Assembly: GCA_964462125.1 (NCBI GenBank)
Contig: CAYWXT010000285.1
Coordinates: 1 to 6,681, forward strand
Length of the DNA: 6,681 nucleotides
DNA from: JAWLFY01 sp964462125
Lineage (GTDB): Bacteria; Planctomycetota; Planctomycetia; Pirellulales; Pirellulaceae
Direction: 5' to 3'
Part shown: positions 1 through 6,521 of the stretch, piece by piece
Layout of the letters: every line of letters starts with the position of its first letter
How positions within the stretch are numbered: the stretch's first letter is position 1
Notes under the pieces: model-generated
Seen by the model: the letters and a program-made list of their open reading frames with translations, nothing else
Told to the model about the DNA's origin: nothing
Database searches by the model: none
Translations under genes and position numbers: made by a program

Positions 1-516
1 GAAGACTTCGACCTGACCGAAGGACCCTCCGGGGCCGGCTGGGTTATCCAACTCCGCGGTTACCACTACTACAACAACCCGGAAAGAATGGGCAAGGAAG
101 GGAGCGCCCACGTGCGCCGCTTCCTGACCACGAACTTGATGGAAAAAGAAATCACCGTGCCGCTGCCCGACGGCCGGCAGGTCACGTTCACCCCGGAGGA
201 AATGGGGCTCAGCTATCCACTCCAGTTGGATGAACAAAAGCCGAAGCCGTCGCAGGTCCCCAATCCCGAGTTCGACCCCGAAAAAGCCGCGCTCGCCCGC
301 GCCGAGGAACGGTCCGGAGAGCAAGACGGAGCGGAGGAGGTCGAGCAGCCGTACCTGGAAGTCGATCGGCTTGACTTCACCTTCCAGATCGTCTGGCAAC
401 AGCGTACCCTCAGCGACCGTTTGGAAGCGAAGCGGCTGAAGGAACAAGAAGAAGAGGAACAGCGAGAGTTGGAAGCCCAGACAGGCGGCGACGGCTCGGT
501 CGCGATGACCCCGTAA
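1..516 (+). CDS. C-terminal part of an envelope-type hypothetical protein (5' end outside window)
   Basis: The reading frame is open from base 1 to a TAA at 514-516, giving 171 visible codons. The ATG at 88 is internal, because the 29 codons before it continue the same protein. Visible residues 13-26 (GWVIQLRGYHYYNN) form an amphipathic beta-strand ending in Tyr-Asn, and the next gene has a similar strand (its residues 464-478). A second strand-like stretch, LDFTFQIVWQQRTL, follows an acidic, Pro-rich linker. The tail is a charged helix rich in Glu, Lys and Arg that could be a coiled coil. The next gene starts 61 bases downstream on the same strand, so co-transcription is likely. The function is not recognised. 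The alternation of strands and helix would fit a ring-forming domain of the PilO/GspM kind, which is inference only. Confidence 0.8.
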   Translation, partial: EDFDLTEGPSGAGWVIQLRGYHYYNNPERMGKEGSAHVRRFLTTNLMEKEITVPLPDGRQVTFTPEEMGLSYPLQLDEQKPKPSQVPNPEFDPEKAALARAEERSGEQDGAEEVEQPYLEVDRLDFTFQIVWQQRTLSDRLEAKRLKEQEEEEQRELEAQTGGDGSVAMTP

Positions 517-577
517 GGATCGCTAGACCTTTTCCCAACAAATACCATCAATATCGCTCGTCAAGTAGACGCAGATC

Positions 578-2347
578 ATGGATCAGCTCAAAGAAAAAAT
601 GACTGTCGCCGCCCATCACGGGTTCTGGATTTGTACCGCCGTGGTCACCCTCGGCTCGGTCGTCGTCTGGTACCTGGCCACCAGCCGGCTGGCGGAGGAA
701 AATCAACAGCGCGCCAGTTCGCTGAAGTCGGATATCCAGTCGGTGACCCAGGTCCGCTCGGCGCTACCGACCCATCCCAATGAACATTCCCACGACAAGA
801 TGGAGGTACTGATCGACGACCGCCAGGAAGAAGTGCTGGCGGCCTGGGAAAGCGTCTTCGAACGCCAGCAGTCGATCCTGAAGTGGCCGAGCGAGTTGAA
901 GCAGGACTTCGTCAAGGAATTCGAGGATCTGATTCCGATCGAACGCCACGTCGACTACCCACCAACGCCAGAGCAGGAAAAGAATACGGAATTACTCACC
1001 CGCTATATGACCTACATCGGTACCACGCTTCCTAAGATCGCCGAGATCGCCAAAACCAAATGGAAAGCAGAATTCCGGGAAAGCGCCGGTTCCAGCTACG
1101 GGGGCACCGACATGGAATCGCCGGGAATGACCGGACGGCGTGGCCGAGACCGCGAGGACCGGGAATCGTTGGTGAAGTGGTCCAAGGACTCCCAAGAAAA
1201 AGTCCAAAGCGACCTGTTCCCCTGGCTCGGCAGACGTCCCACCACCCTCGAAGTCTACTACTCCCAAGAAAACATCTGGATCCTCAAGCAGTTGCTCCAA
1301 ATCATCGCCGAGGTCAACGGCGATGCGCAACAGCCCTTCCAGGCCAGCATCCACGAGATCGATCGAGTCGCAATCGGATCTTCGGTCGAATTCGACAAGG
1401 GTGAGCTTGCCGAGCCCGGCGAGGACAAAAAGGGCCGGAATATGTACATGGATGACCTCGGTGGCGAAATGGAAGACGAAGACTACGGTGACGACTACAT
1501 GACGGGGGGGGAAATGGAAGGCTCCCAGGAACCCGAAGAAGACCCCGATCCCGCCGAGGATCGCTACGTCGACATGCAGAACCAGCCGATCGACGCCTCG
1601 ACGCTCCGCTCCGCCCTCGACAGCAACCGCCCCGAAGACGCTCCGATTGCCGTCGCCAAACGGGTCCCGATCATGATGAGACTGAAGATGGACCAGCGGT
1701 ACGTCCCCCAGTTGCTCGCCGAGTGCGGCAGCGCTCCGCTCATGGTCGAAGTGCGCCGGGTGCGGATTTTGCCGAAATCCGACTCAAGACGCAGCGGAGA
1801 CCAAGAGGGAAGCGAAGATGAAATGGACGATGGCTATGGCGGAGACGAGATGTATGGAGGCGGCGAAATGGCGAGTGGCTACGGTGGTGGTGAAGATTCC
1901 TTTGGCGGCAGCTTCGGTTCCGGACAGTTCGGCAGACAGCAAGAGCAGGAGGAGTTTCCCTTCGATGTCGACGTCGAAGTCTATGGCCTGATCTATATCT
2001 ACAACAAACCCGACCCAGAAAAGCTGGGCTTGGAACAGGTCACCGAAGAAACAGTCATCGACGGTCCGGCCAACGACACCACAGCAGGCGACCAGAGTCC
2101 ACCGGCAGAGGAGCCAACAGCAGAGCCGCAAGAGTCGTTGCCGCCGACAGACGATCCGCCGCCGGCCGATTCTCCGCCTGAGGATGACAACCAAACGGCG
2201 GCAACGACCGAGGAGGACGAGTCGGAGGAGGACGAGTCGGAGGAGGACGAACCATCCGCCGATGAGTCAGCCGCCGATGATGAGTCAGCCGCCGACGATG
2301 AGTCGGCCGCCGACGATGAGTCGGCAGCGCCTGTGGCGAACCCCTAG
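578..2347 (+). CDS. Single-pass membrane protein with Met/Asp/Gly-rich islands and acidic repeat tail
   Basis: This is a 589-residue protein of unrecognised family. Residues 1-14 are a short tail and residues 15-34 are a clear membrane helix, followed by a charged helical region to about residue 240, with many Glu and Lys and likely partly coiled coil. Residues 362-398 (starting RVPIMMRLKMDQRYVPQLL) look like strand-helix-strand, and residues 460-478 (ending YGLIYIYNKP) look like a further strand. Together they suggest a split ferredoxin-like domain of the PilO/GspM type. Two low-complexity islands rich in Met, Asp, Glu, Gly and Tyr lie at residues 289-316 and 413-452, and the second sits inside the split domain. 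The last ~100 residues are Pro/Glu/Asp/Ala-rich and end in tandem acidic repeats. No strong Shine-Dalgarno precedes the ATG. The start is supported by placing the membrane helix right after a short charged tail. It probably acts with its neighbours as an envelope complex (inference). Confidence 0.87.
   Translation: MDQLKEKMTVAAHHGFWICTAVVTLGSVVVWYLATSRLAEENQQRASSLKSDIQSVTQVRSALPTHPNEHSHDKMEVLIDDRQEEVLAAWESVFERQQSILKWPSELKQDFVKEFEDLIPIERHVDYPPTPEQEKNTELLTRYMTYIGTTLPKIAEIAKTKWKAEFRESAGSSYGGTDMESPGMTGRRGRDREDRESLVKWSKDSQEKVQSDLFPWLGRRPTTLEVYYSQENIWILKQLLQIIAEVNGDAQQPFQASIHEIDRVAIGSSVEFDKGELAEPGEDKKGRNMYMDDLGGEMEDEDYGDDYMTGGEMEGSQEPEEDPDPAEDRYVDMQNQPIDASTLRSALDSNRPEDAPIAVAKRVPIMMRLKMDQRYVPQLLAECGSAPLMVEVRRVRILPKSDSRRSGDQEGSEDEMDDGYGGDEMYGGGEMASGYGGGEDSFGGSFGSGQFGRQQEQEEFPFDVDVEVYGLIYIYNKPDPEKLGLEQVTEETVIDGPANDTTAGDQSPPAEEPTAEPQESLPPTDDPPPADSPPEDDNQTAATTEEDESEEDESEEDEPSADESAADDESAADDESAADDESAAPVANP
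1442..1525 (+). repeat. Met/Asp/Gly-rich island 1 of the 589-aa protein
   Basis: This encodes residues 289-316, which consist almost only of Met, Asp, Glu, Gly and Tyr. The core MDDLGGEMEDEDYGDDYM closely resembles MDDLGEMDMTDDYM in the third gene (its residues 183-196). A run of eight G lies at 1504-1511. Confidence 0.6.
1814..1933 (+). repeat. Gly/Met/Tyr-rich island 2 of the 589-aa protein
   Basis: This encodes residues 413-452. It begins acidic (EDEMDDGYGGDEMYGGGEM) and passes into a Gly/Ser/Phe-rich stretch. It separates two segments that look like strands of one folded domain, so it is probably a flexible surface loop. Confidence 0.55.
2210..2254 (+). repeat. 15-base tandem repeat, three copies, encoding EEDES
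   Basis: The unit GAGGAGGACGAGTCG occurs twice exactly at 2210-2239. A third, diverged copy at 2240-2254 ends in GAACCA. In frame this gives EEDES, EEDES, EEDEP at residues 545-559. The near identity at DNA level points to recent duplication by slippage. Confidence 0.85.
2261..2329 (+). repeat. 18-base tandem repeat, about four copies, encoding DESAAD
   Basis: Copies start at 2261, 2279, 2297 and 2315, and the last is incomplete (15 bases). The unit is GATGAGTCAGCCGCCGAT with third-position changes only (TCA/TCG, GAT/GAC, GCC/GCA). In frame it encodes DESAAD from residue 562. The synonymous differences suggest the peptide is kept while the DNA drifts. Copy number is a likely site of strain-to-strain variation. 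Confidence 0.88.
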
Positions 2348-2361
2348 ACAGTGACGTTCAC

Positions 2362-2393
2362 GGGGCGGGCCGCACCGTTTCGCGGCCAGCCCT
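2362..2393 (+). other. Strong intercistronic stem-loop
   Basis: GGGGC (2362-2366) pairs with GCCCT (2389-2393), with one G-T pair. After a G-A mismatch, GGCCGC (2368-2373) pairs with GCGGCC (2382-2387). The loop is the eight bases ACCGTTTC. This gives about 11 mostly G-C pairs, starting 14 bases after the stop codon of the 589-aa gene. No T-run follows directly; the nearest is five T at about 2427-2431. It could be an mRNA 3'-end stabiliser, a partial terminator that lowers expression of the third gene, or an RNase-processing barrier. Confidence 0.55.
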
Positions 2394-2435
2394 CACCCTG
2401 TACACCACCCCTCGTTCCCTTCACCATTTTTCTCC

Positions 2436-2448
2436 CCGGGAGCCCCGG
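2436..2448 (+). promoter_or_regulatory. Ribosome-binding site of the 661-aa gene, inside a small hairpin
   Basis: GGAG at 2439-2442, eight bases before the ATG at 2451, is the best Shine-Dalgarno match and supports that start. The same bases lie in CCGGG (2436-2440), loop AGC, CCCGG (2444-2448). This five-pair all-G-C hairpin could hide the site. Whether it matters in the cell is unknown. Confidence 0.4.
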
Positions 2449-2450
2449 CC

Positions 2451-4436
2451 ATGGACGCAGACAAGATCAAACAGTTCTTCGTTCTGCACGTCGAAAAAAT
2501 GATCCTGGCGGTCGTCGCCATCTTCGCGCTGTTCTTGATCTACCAAGGATTGCAACTGGAAGATTTCCGCAAGGAGTATCAGCCGGACAAGCTGGAAACA
2601 GACGCGAAAGACGTGCGTGAAAGTATCGACGAGGACCACACCGAAGCGATCATTCCGGAGCGGGAGCCGGCGTTCAATATCGTGGCCCAGACCAACCAGT
2701 CCCAAAAACCGGTTGACTTTTCCGCCTACAAGTTGGTGCACACCTGGGAACGTAAAGACATCGACTCGACGATCCGGCGCGAGGATCCGGAAATCGTGCC
2801 GCCGCGAGATCTGATCGTCCGATCCTACGTCGGCAGCATCGCCGCCCGCTCCAGGTCGGAATTCTACCCGCTTGCGGATCTGGAAGCCGCCGAACGGCCA
2901 GAAAAGGTCGAAGAGAAGAAGCCGCCCAAACGGGAAAGTCGACGCCGTGGACGGGGAGGCGGCGAGGGCGGCATGTATGGCGACGATGAAATGATGATGG
3001 ATGACCTCGGCGAAATGGACATGACCGATGACTACATGGAGGACGAGTCGATGGCGGGCTCGAGCCAGACCTGGAAATTGGGTGACGACGTTAATTTCGG
3101 GATCAAACCAGCCCCCGTGCCCACCCTGCAAAGTTCCAGTACCAAGGAACATCCCGTGCCCAAGGTCGCAAACTTCATCATCGGCACCGCCGTCGTCCCC
3201 CACGGTGAAATGGTCAAGTCGTTCAAACAGGCCCTCAAGTCGGCCGACGGATACAACCCCGCACGCGACCTGCCGAGATACTACGAATTCCAGGTCCAGC
3301 GAGCGGATGTGACCGACAACGACATCGACGAATTGACCGACGATGATTGGGTCCTCCGTGGTTCGCGAAGAAAATACGCTATCGATGCCGCCCGGGACTG
3401 GGCCGGGTTCTGCCCAGAAGTGCTTCCGGCCGAGTTCCGTGACAACGCGCTGACCACGTACATCCCCCCGATCTTGATCGATGACTACCGAAACCTGACC
3501 GGACATCCCGCGATCCCCAATTCGTTCGGGGAGCTGGACGAACAGGAGGACGACATCGATGAGATGCCTCTGAACCTCGACGACTTCAGGATTGTCAACC
3601 CCACTGGCACCCGCAGGGGGGGCGATTACGGGGGGGAAATGGAAGATATGATGTATGGAGCCGGCGACTATGGCGGCCGTGGTTACTCGATGGCCATGGA
3701 AGAGGACCCGGTCGACCACAAGCTGATGCGGTTCTACGACTTCTATAACCCGCGCGATGAAGACGGCCCCAAACTCGGCCGGCGATACGTTTATCGATTG
3801 CGGGTCTCCTTGATCGACCCGAATTTCCCCGACGTTGCTCAGTTGCAGCCGAAACCGGGAATCCTGTCGGGCGATGTCTACACGCGTATCATGCCGCTTC
3901 TGGAACAGACGCGAGGAGAGTCGCAGCGCGATCTGGAATTCTGTCAGCGTTGGAGCGATTGGAGCGAGCCGAGCGCACCGGCCAGTTTGGCCAGCGGCGA
4001 AGAGCTTTACGCTGGCCCGATCACGTCAGGGAAACGCTTCCAGGTCGAGGTCGGAAATCGCTCCATTGATTACGAACGAAACCCGCCGAGTTCGAAAGTT
4101 GTGCTCACCCAATTGAGCCAGGAATACGGGGTGCGGGTGCCGTTTTGGACCGATGTTACCGAAGGCTCCGTCCTCAGCGCCGAGGGCGACGCCAATGTTC
4201 TCGATCCGATCTCGCTGGAGGTCAAAAATCTCCCCGATGCCAAGGTCGAAAGCGGGTCCACCGTGATCGACCTCGACGGCGGGTACCCGCTCACGATCGC
4301 CGAGGGTGACGACATGACCGAGCCCGGCATGATGTTGCTTTATGATGCCGCCACCGGCCGCCTGAAAGTGACCGGGGAACTCTCCGAGCAACGGAAGTAC
4401 CGGGTCTATTCCTATGCCGACGACCGCGGACTCTAG
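2451..4436 (+). CDS. Single-pass membrane protein with two Met/Asp/Gly-rich islands
   Basis: This is a 661-residue protein of unrecognised family. Residues 1-16 are a charged tail and residues 17-34 (ILAVVAIFALFLIYQGL) are a membrane helix. The remainder is predicted to be non-cytoplasmic. Strand-rich blocks are visible at residues 277-283 (YYEFQVQ), at 444-460 (RRYVYRLRVSLIDPNFP, preceded by HKLMRFYDFYNP at 423-434), and in a C-terminal part from about residue 590 containing VIDLDGGYPL. The islands lie at 175-204 and 390-419, and a basic patch of Arg and Gly directly precedes the first. The ATG has a GGAG eight bases upstream. It follows the 589-aa gene by 103 bases with no other gene between, has the same topology, and shares the island motif, so the two products likely work together. 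It ends 13 bases before the stop of the opposing ATP-grasp gene. Confidence 0.87.
   Translation: MDADKIKQFFVLHVEKMILAVVAIFALFLIYQGLQLEDFRKEYQPDKLETDAKDVRESIDEDHTEAIIPEREPAFNIVAQTNQSQKPVDFSAYKLVHTWERKDIDSTIRREDPEIVPPRDLIVRSYVGSIAARSRSEFYPLADLEAAERPEKVEEKKPPKRESRRRGRGGGEGGMYGDDEMMMDDLGEMDMTDDYMEDESMAGSSQTWKLGDDVNFGIKPAPVPTLQSSSTKEHPVPKVANFIIGTAVVPHGEMVKSFKQALKSADGYNPARDLPRYYEFQVQRADVTDNDIDELTDDDWVLRGSRRKYAIDAARDWAGFCPEVLPAEFRDNALTTYIPPILIDDYRNLTGHPAIPNSFGELDEQEDDIDEMPLNLDDFRIVNPTGTRRGGDYGGEMEDMMYGAGDYGGRGYSMAMEEDPVDHKLMRFYDFYNPRDEDGPKLGRRYVYRLRVSLIDPNFPDVAQLQPKPGILSGDVYTRIMPLLEQTRGESQRDLEFCQRWSDWSEPSAPASLASGEELYAGPITSGKRFQVEVGNRSIDYERNPPSSKVVLTQLSQEYGVRVPFWTDVTEGSVLSAEGDANVLDPISLEVKNLPDAKVESGSTVIDLDGGYPLTIAEGDDMTEPGMMLLYDAATGRLKVTGELSEQRKYRVYSYADDRGL
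2973..3062 (+). repeat. Met/Asp-rich island 1 of the 661-aa protein
   Basis: This encodes residues 175-204. Nine of the 30 residues are Met and eleven are Asp or Glu. The segment MDDLGEMDMTDDYM matches the island at residues 291-308 of the 589-aa protein in order and composition. Confidence 0.6.
3618..3707 (+). repeat. Gly/Met/Tyr-rich island 2 of the 661-aa protein
   Basis: This encodes residues 390-419 (begins GGDYGGEMEDMMYGAGDYGG). The DNA CGGGGGGGAAATGGAA is also present in the 589-aa gene at about 1503-1518. Runs of seven G lie at 3616-3622 and 3630-3636. Confidence 0.55.
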
Positions 4437-4449
4437 GTCGACGCGGGCT

Positions 4450-5748
4450 CTAGCTTACCGCCTGCCGGACCTGACGAACGAGACGCTTCAACTCAACGGG
4501 CGCTATCCTGCTGCCCGCAGCGATTCTGCAGCGCACCGTCGCAATCGGTTCCCCTCGCCGAATCGGGTGACCATCGGCTGGGAGGTCCGTGAACCGCGGC
4601 TCCACAGCGGTTCGCGGCGACGGAGGCTCGTCGAGAAGGCGACGATGAAATCGACCCGAACGGACTGAAAAAACGACACGCTTCCACCACCAAGAACCAC
4701 CCTTCGTGGTTCCAAGGCCTGATGACGGAGCCCCATCGTCTTCCCACCTTCGGAGGCCGCAGAGGAACTCCCAGTGGATGCGAAACAGAGAACTCTCTCT
4801 TGTCGCTTCCGTCGGCCCCTTCCCTTCCGTCTGCTCGCGCCAGAACGATTCGATCAGCTCGCTGGAGGCGCTCCAACGCGGATTCACCTCCAGTAACCAC
4901 CGCTGGCCCTGGGCGTCCACGAGGAAGTCGACGTTGAACAGGCCCCGCAATTGCTGCGCTTGAGCACACCGGTGTCCAAACTGGCGCACCGCGTCGAGGT
5001 GAGAGGCGGGAACAAAAATCGGCCCGCCGGCGCCAGCATAGACGAACGGGAGCTTGCCGATTCGGCTGAAAGCGAGGCGGCACACCCCAAGCAGCCGCGC
5101 CGAGGTTCCATCACCAAGGAACGTCGCGCCGTAGGGCCGCCCCGGAATCCACTGCTGAAAATAACCTGCTCGGTGATTGCCGACCGTGGCGCCCAATCGC
5201 TCGGGAGCCCACCGCACGCCGAGCCCGCCGGAAGAATCCGCGTCCTTCCAAAGCCAACGGCTCGGCGCCCCCAAGGTGTTCGCCACGACGCCTCCTTGGG
5301 GCTTTGGATGCGCGCCGGGTCCGCGCCCGCCCGGTTCATCCAACCACCAAGGTGGAAAGGCCAGCCCGGTTCCCTCGGCGAGCCGCTGAAGCTGGTGCGG
5401 TCCGCGGAGCTCACGAATAGCCGCCAACGACAGCCCCAAGATTGGATGGCGGCGGGCGAGGCGGCCAATCCAACGCTCCGCATCACTCAACCCCCCCACC
5501 GACACCACGGGGGTGGGCGGAAGCCGATCGACCGCAGCGATGCCCGAGGCAGCACGGTCGATCAACACGTGTTGTTCGCAAGCCGCCAGGGTATCGGTAT
5601 CCGCGAACCGGTCGACCCCCGTCACCACAAAGCCACCGCGCCGAGCCGAGGTGGCAGCGGCCCGCACCGAACCGCCGATCAGGATGACAGGCTGGGCAAA
5701 ACTGGCTCGACTCATGTCAGAAACGCTGCGTGGGGTGGGTGGTTGCAT
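4450..5748 (-). CDS. ATP-grasp family ligase, probably tied to tetrahydromethanopterin-linked C1 metabolism
   Basis: This 432-residue protein shows the ATP-grasp order of parts. Residues 20-50 (PVILIGGSVRAAATSARRGG) form a Rossmann-like N-terminal domain. Lys168 in WLWKDADSSGGLGVRW, followed by a Gly-rich loop, matches the nucleotide-binding region. YFQQWIPGRPYGATFLGDG (196-214) matches the strand that contacts adenine and substrate. NVDFLVDAQGQRWLLEVNPR (272-291) carries the metal-binding Glu and Asn. ATP-grasp enzymes join a carboxylate to an amine or thiol via an acyl phosphate. The substrate here is not readable from sequence. ATP-grasp genes recur in the H4MPT gene clusters of methylotrophs and planctomycetes, and fae is divergent next door, so a role in cofactor synthesis or modification is inferred. 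The C-terminal part (about 352-412) has a PADGHPIRRGEPIATV segment. A second start at Met12 (5715) also leaves the Rossmann domain intact. Neither start has a clear Shine-Dalgarno. Confidence 0.88.
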   Translation of the reverse strand: MQPPTPRSVSDMSRASFAQPVILIGGSVRAAATSARRGGFVVTGVDRFADTDTLAACEQHVLIDRAASGIAAVDRLPPTPVVSVGGLSDAERWIGRLARRHPILGLSLAAIRELRGPHQLQRLAEGTGLAFPPWWLDEPGGRGPGAHPKPQGGVVANTLGAPSRWLWKDADSSGGLGVRWAPERLGATVGNHRAGYFQQWIPGRPYGATFLGDGTSARLLGVCRLAFSRIGKLPFVYAGAGGPIFVPASHLDAVRQFGHRCAQAQQLRGLFNVDFLVDAQGQRWLLEVNPRWSASSELIESFWREQTEGKGPTEATRESSLFRIHWEFLCGLRRWEDDGAPSSGLGTTKGGSWWWKRVVFSVRSGRFHRRLLDEPPSPRTAVEPRFTDLPADGHPIRRGEPIATVRCRIAAGSRIAPVELKRLVRQVRQAVS

Positions 5749-5893
5749 CGGGCCGCTGGTTTGCTACTGTTTGGCACTGAACGACCCACCCAAAAACCAA
5801 GCCGAATCGTTTTGGCCATGTCGTTTCGAGGGGTAAGGATCTGTTGTTCCACACCGGTCGATCCCAGGTTTTCAGTAGGAAAGGCGCTTAGTT
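5749..5893. promoter_or_regulatory. Divergent promoter region between the ATP-grasp gene and fae
   Basis: These 145 bases separate two divergent genes and must hold the fae promoter and probably that of the ATP-grasp gene. The best guess for fae is TTGGCC (5812-5817) and AAGGAT (5835-5840) with a 17-base spacer, which is weak against the sigma-70 consensus. An inverted repeat CCAAAA (5790-5795) / TTTTGG (5810-5815) overlaps the proposed -35 box and could be an operator. Neither is firm. Confidence 0.35.
5877..5884 (+). promoter_or_regulatory. Ribosome-binding site of fae
   Basis: AGGAAAGG ends nine bases before the ATG at 5894. It is the clearest Shine-Dalgarno-like site in the window and fixes the fae start. 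It fits strong translation of an enzyme usually made in large amounts. Confidence 0.6.
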
Positions 5894-6391
5894 ATGCAAT
5901 TTTTGGTTGGTGAAGCATTGGTCGGCGACGGCAACGAAGTCGCTCACATCGACTTGATGATCGGCAGCAAAGACGGCCCCGTCGGAGCCGCATTTGCCAG
6001 CGCGTTGGCGACGCAGAGCGAAGGCCACAATAATCTGCTTGCGGTGTTGGAACCGAACGTGGCCGTCAAACCGGCTACGGTGATGATCACCAAGGTCACG
6101 ATCAAGGGGATGAAGCAGGCCGTTCAAATGTTTGGCCCCGCCCAGGCCGCTGTCGCCAAGGCCGTCGCCGACGCCGTCAGTGAAGGGACCATCCCGAAGG
6201 ACCAGACCGAGGATCTGGTTTGCGTTTGTGGCGTGTTCATTCACCCGGCCGCTGAGGACGACGAAAAGATCTACAAGTACAACTACGACGCGACCAAAAT
6301 GGCCATCGCCAGCGCGATGGAGGGCAAACCCACGGCCGACGATATGCTCGCCAAGAAAGATTCCGCAGCCCATCCCTTCAAGGGATTCTAG
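5894..6391 (+). CDS. fae: Formaldehyde-activating enzyme (5,6,7,8-tetrahydromethanopterin hydro-lyase)
   Basis: Fae condenses formaldehyde with tetrahydromethanopterin to give methylene-H4MPT in the cytoplasm, the entry step of the H4MPT route for formaldehyde oxidation and detoxification. The 165 residues match the family's usual length of about 170. The hallmark segments are all present in order: VGEALVGDGNEVAHID (5-20), whose His18 is the conserved residue proposed as the acid catalyst; QAVQMFGPAQ (75-84); GVFIHP (113-118); KYNYDATK (128-135); and the C-terminal AHPF (159-162). The start is supported by an AGGAAAGG nine bases upstream and by VGEALVGDG lying at the very N-terminus, as in other Fae proteins. 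It appears to be a stand-alone single-domain Fae, not the Fae-Hps fusion of archaea. A stem-loop about 95 bases downstream probably ends the transcript. Confidence 0.97.
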   Translation: MQFLVGEALVGDGNEVAHIDLMIGSKDGPVGAAFASALATQSEGHNNLLAVLEPNVAVKPATVMITKVTIKGMKQAVQMFGPAQAAVAKAVADAVSEGTIPKDQTEDLVCVCGVFIHPAAEDDEKIYKYNYDATKMAIASAMEGKPTADDMLAKKDSAAHPFKGF

Positions 6392-6485
6392 GCTTCGTCT
6401 CAACACCGCTGGGTTCTGTACACCCCGGCAATTCTGACCCTTCCGCGGCAGGAATTCACCACGAACGACAGTCATTTTAGGATAT

Positions 6486-6521
6486 GCTCAACTTGCCGGC
6501 CTGTTCCCGGTCGGGTTGAGC
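6486..6521. terminator. Stem-loop between convergent fae and the right-edge gene, candidate bidirectional terminator
   Basis: GCTCAAC (6486-6492) pairs exactly with GTTGAGC (6515-6521). Inside it, CCGG (6496-6499) pairs with CCGG (6507-6510), leaving a seven-base loop and a small internal loop. It starts 94 bases after the fae stop and lies six bases beyond the stop of the - strand gene. No U-run follows on the + strand; on the - strand it is followed by ATATCCTAAAA. It may act as an RNA 3'-end signal rather than a classical intrinsic terminator. Confidence 0.5.

Noticed and set aside
2210..2329. Tandem repeats as a CRISPR array or integration-type repeat
   Set aside because: Units are 15 and 18 bases without spacers, keep the reading frame and vary mostly at third positions, so they are coding repeats.
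2421..3719. A 432-codon open frame on the - strand, opposite the 661-aa gene
   Set aside because: It lies wholly antisense to a gene with a membrane helix, a ribosome-binding site and sensible composition. Its own product is a mirror of that gene's codon bias, with no recognisable motif.
4493..5083. A 196-codon - strand open frame in another frame of the ATP-grasp gene
   Set aside because: It is a high-G+C shadow, very rich in Arg and Ser, with no motif. The overlapping frame holds the conserved Glu-Val-Asn-Pro segment.
5772..5787. TGGCAC upstream of fae as half of a sigma-54 promoter
   Set aside because: The -12 element (TTGC) is missing at the required spacing; the bases there are GACCC.
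4951..5913. A 320-codon open frame on the + strand opposite the ATP-grasp gene, running into the start of fae
   Set aside because: The - strand frame carries clear ATP-grasp motifs and fae is certain. The + strand product is Pro/Arg-rich and looks like a shadow.
5888..6475. A 195-codon - strand open frame opposite fae
   Set aside because: Fae is recognised with high confidence on the + strand. The antisense frame is explained by its codon bias.
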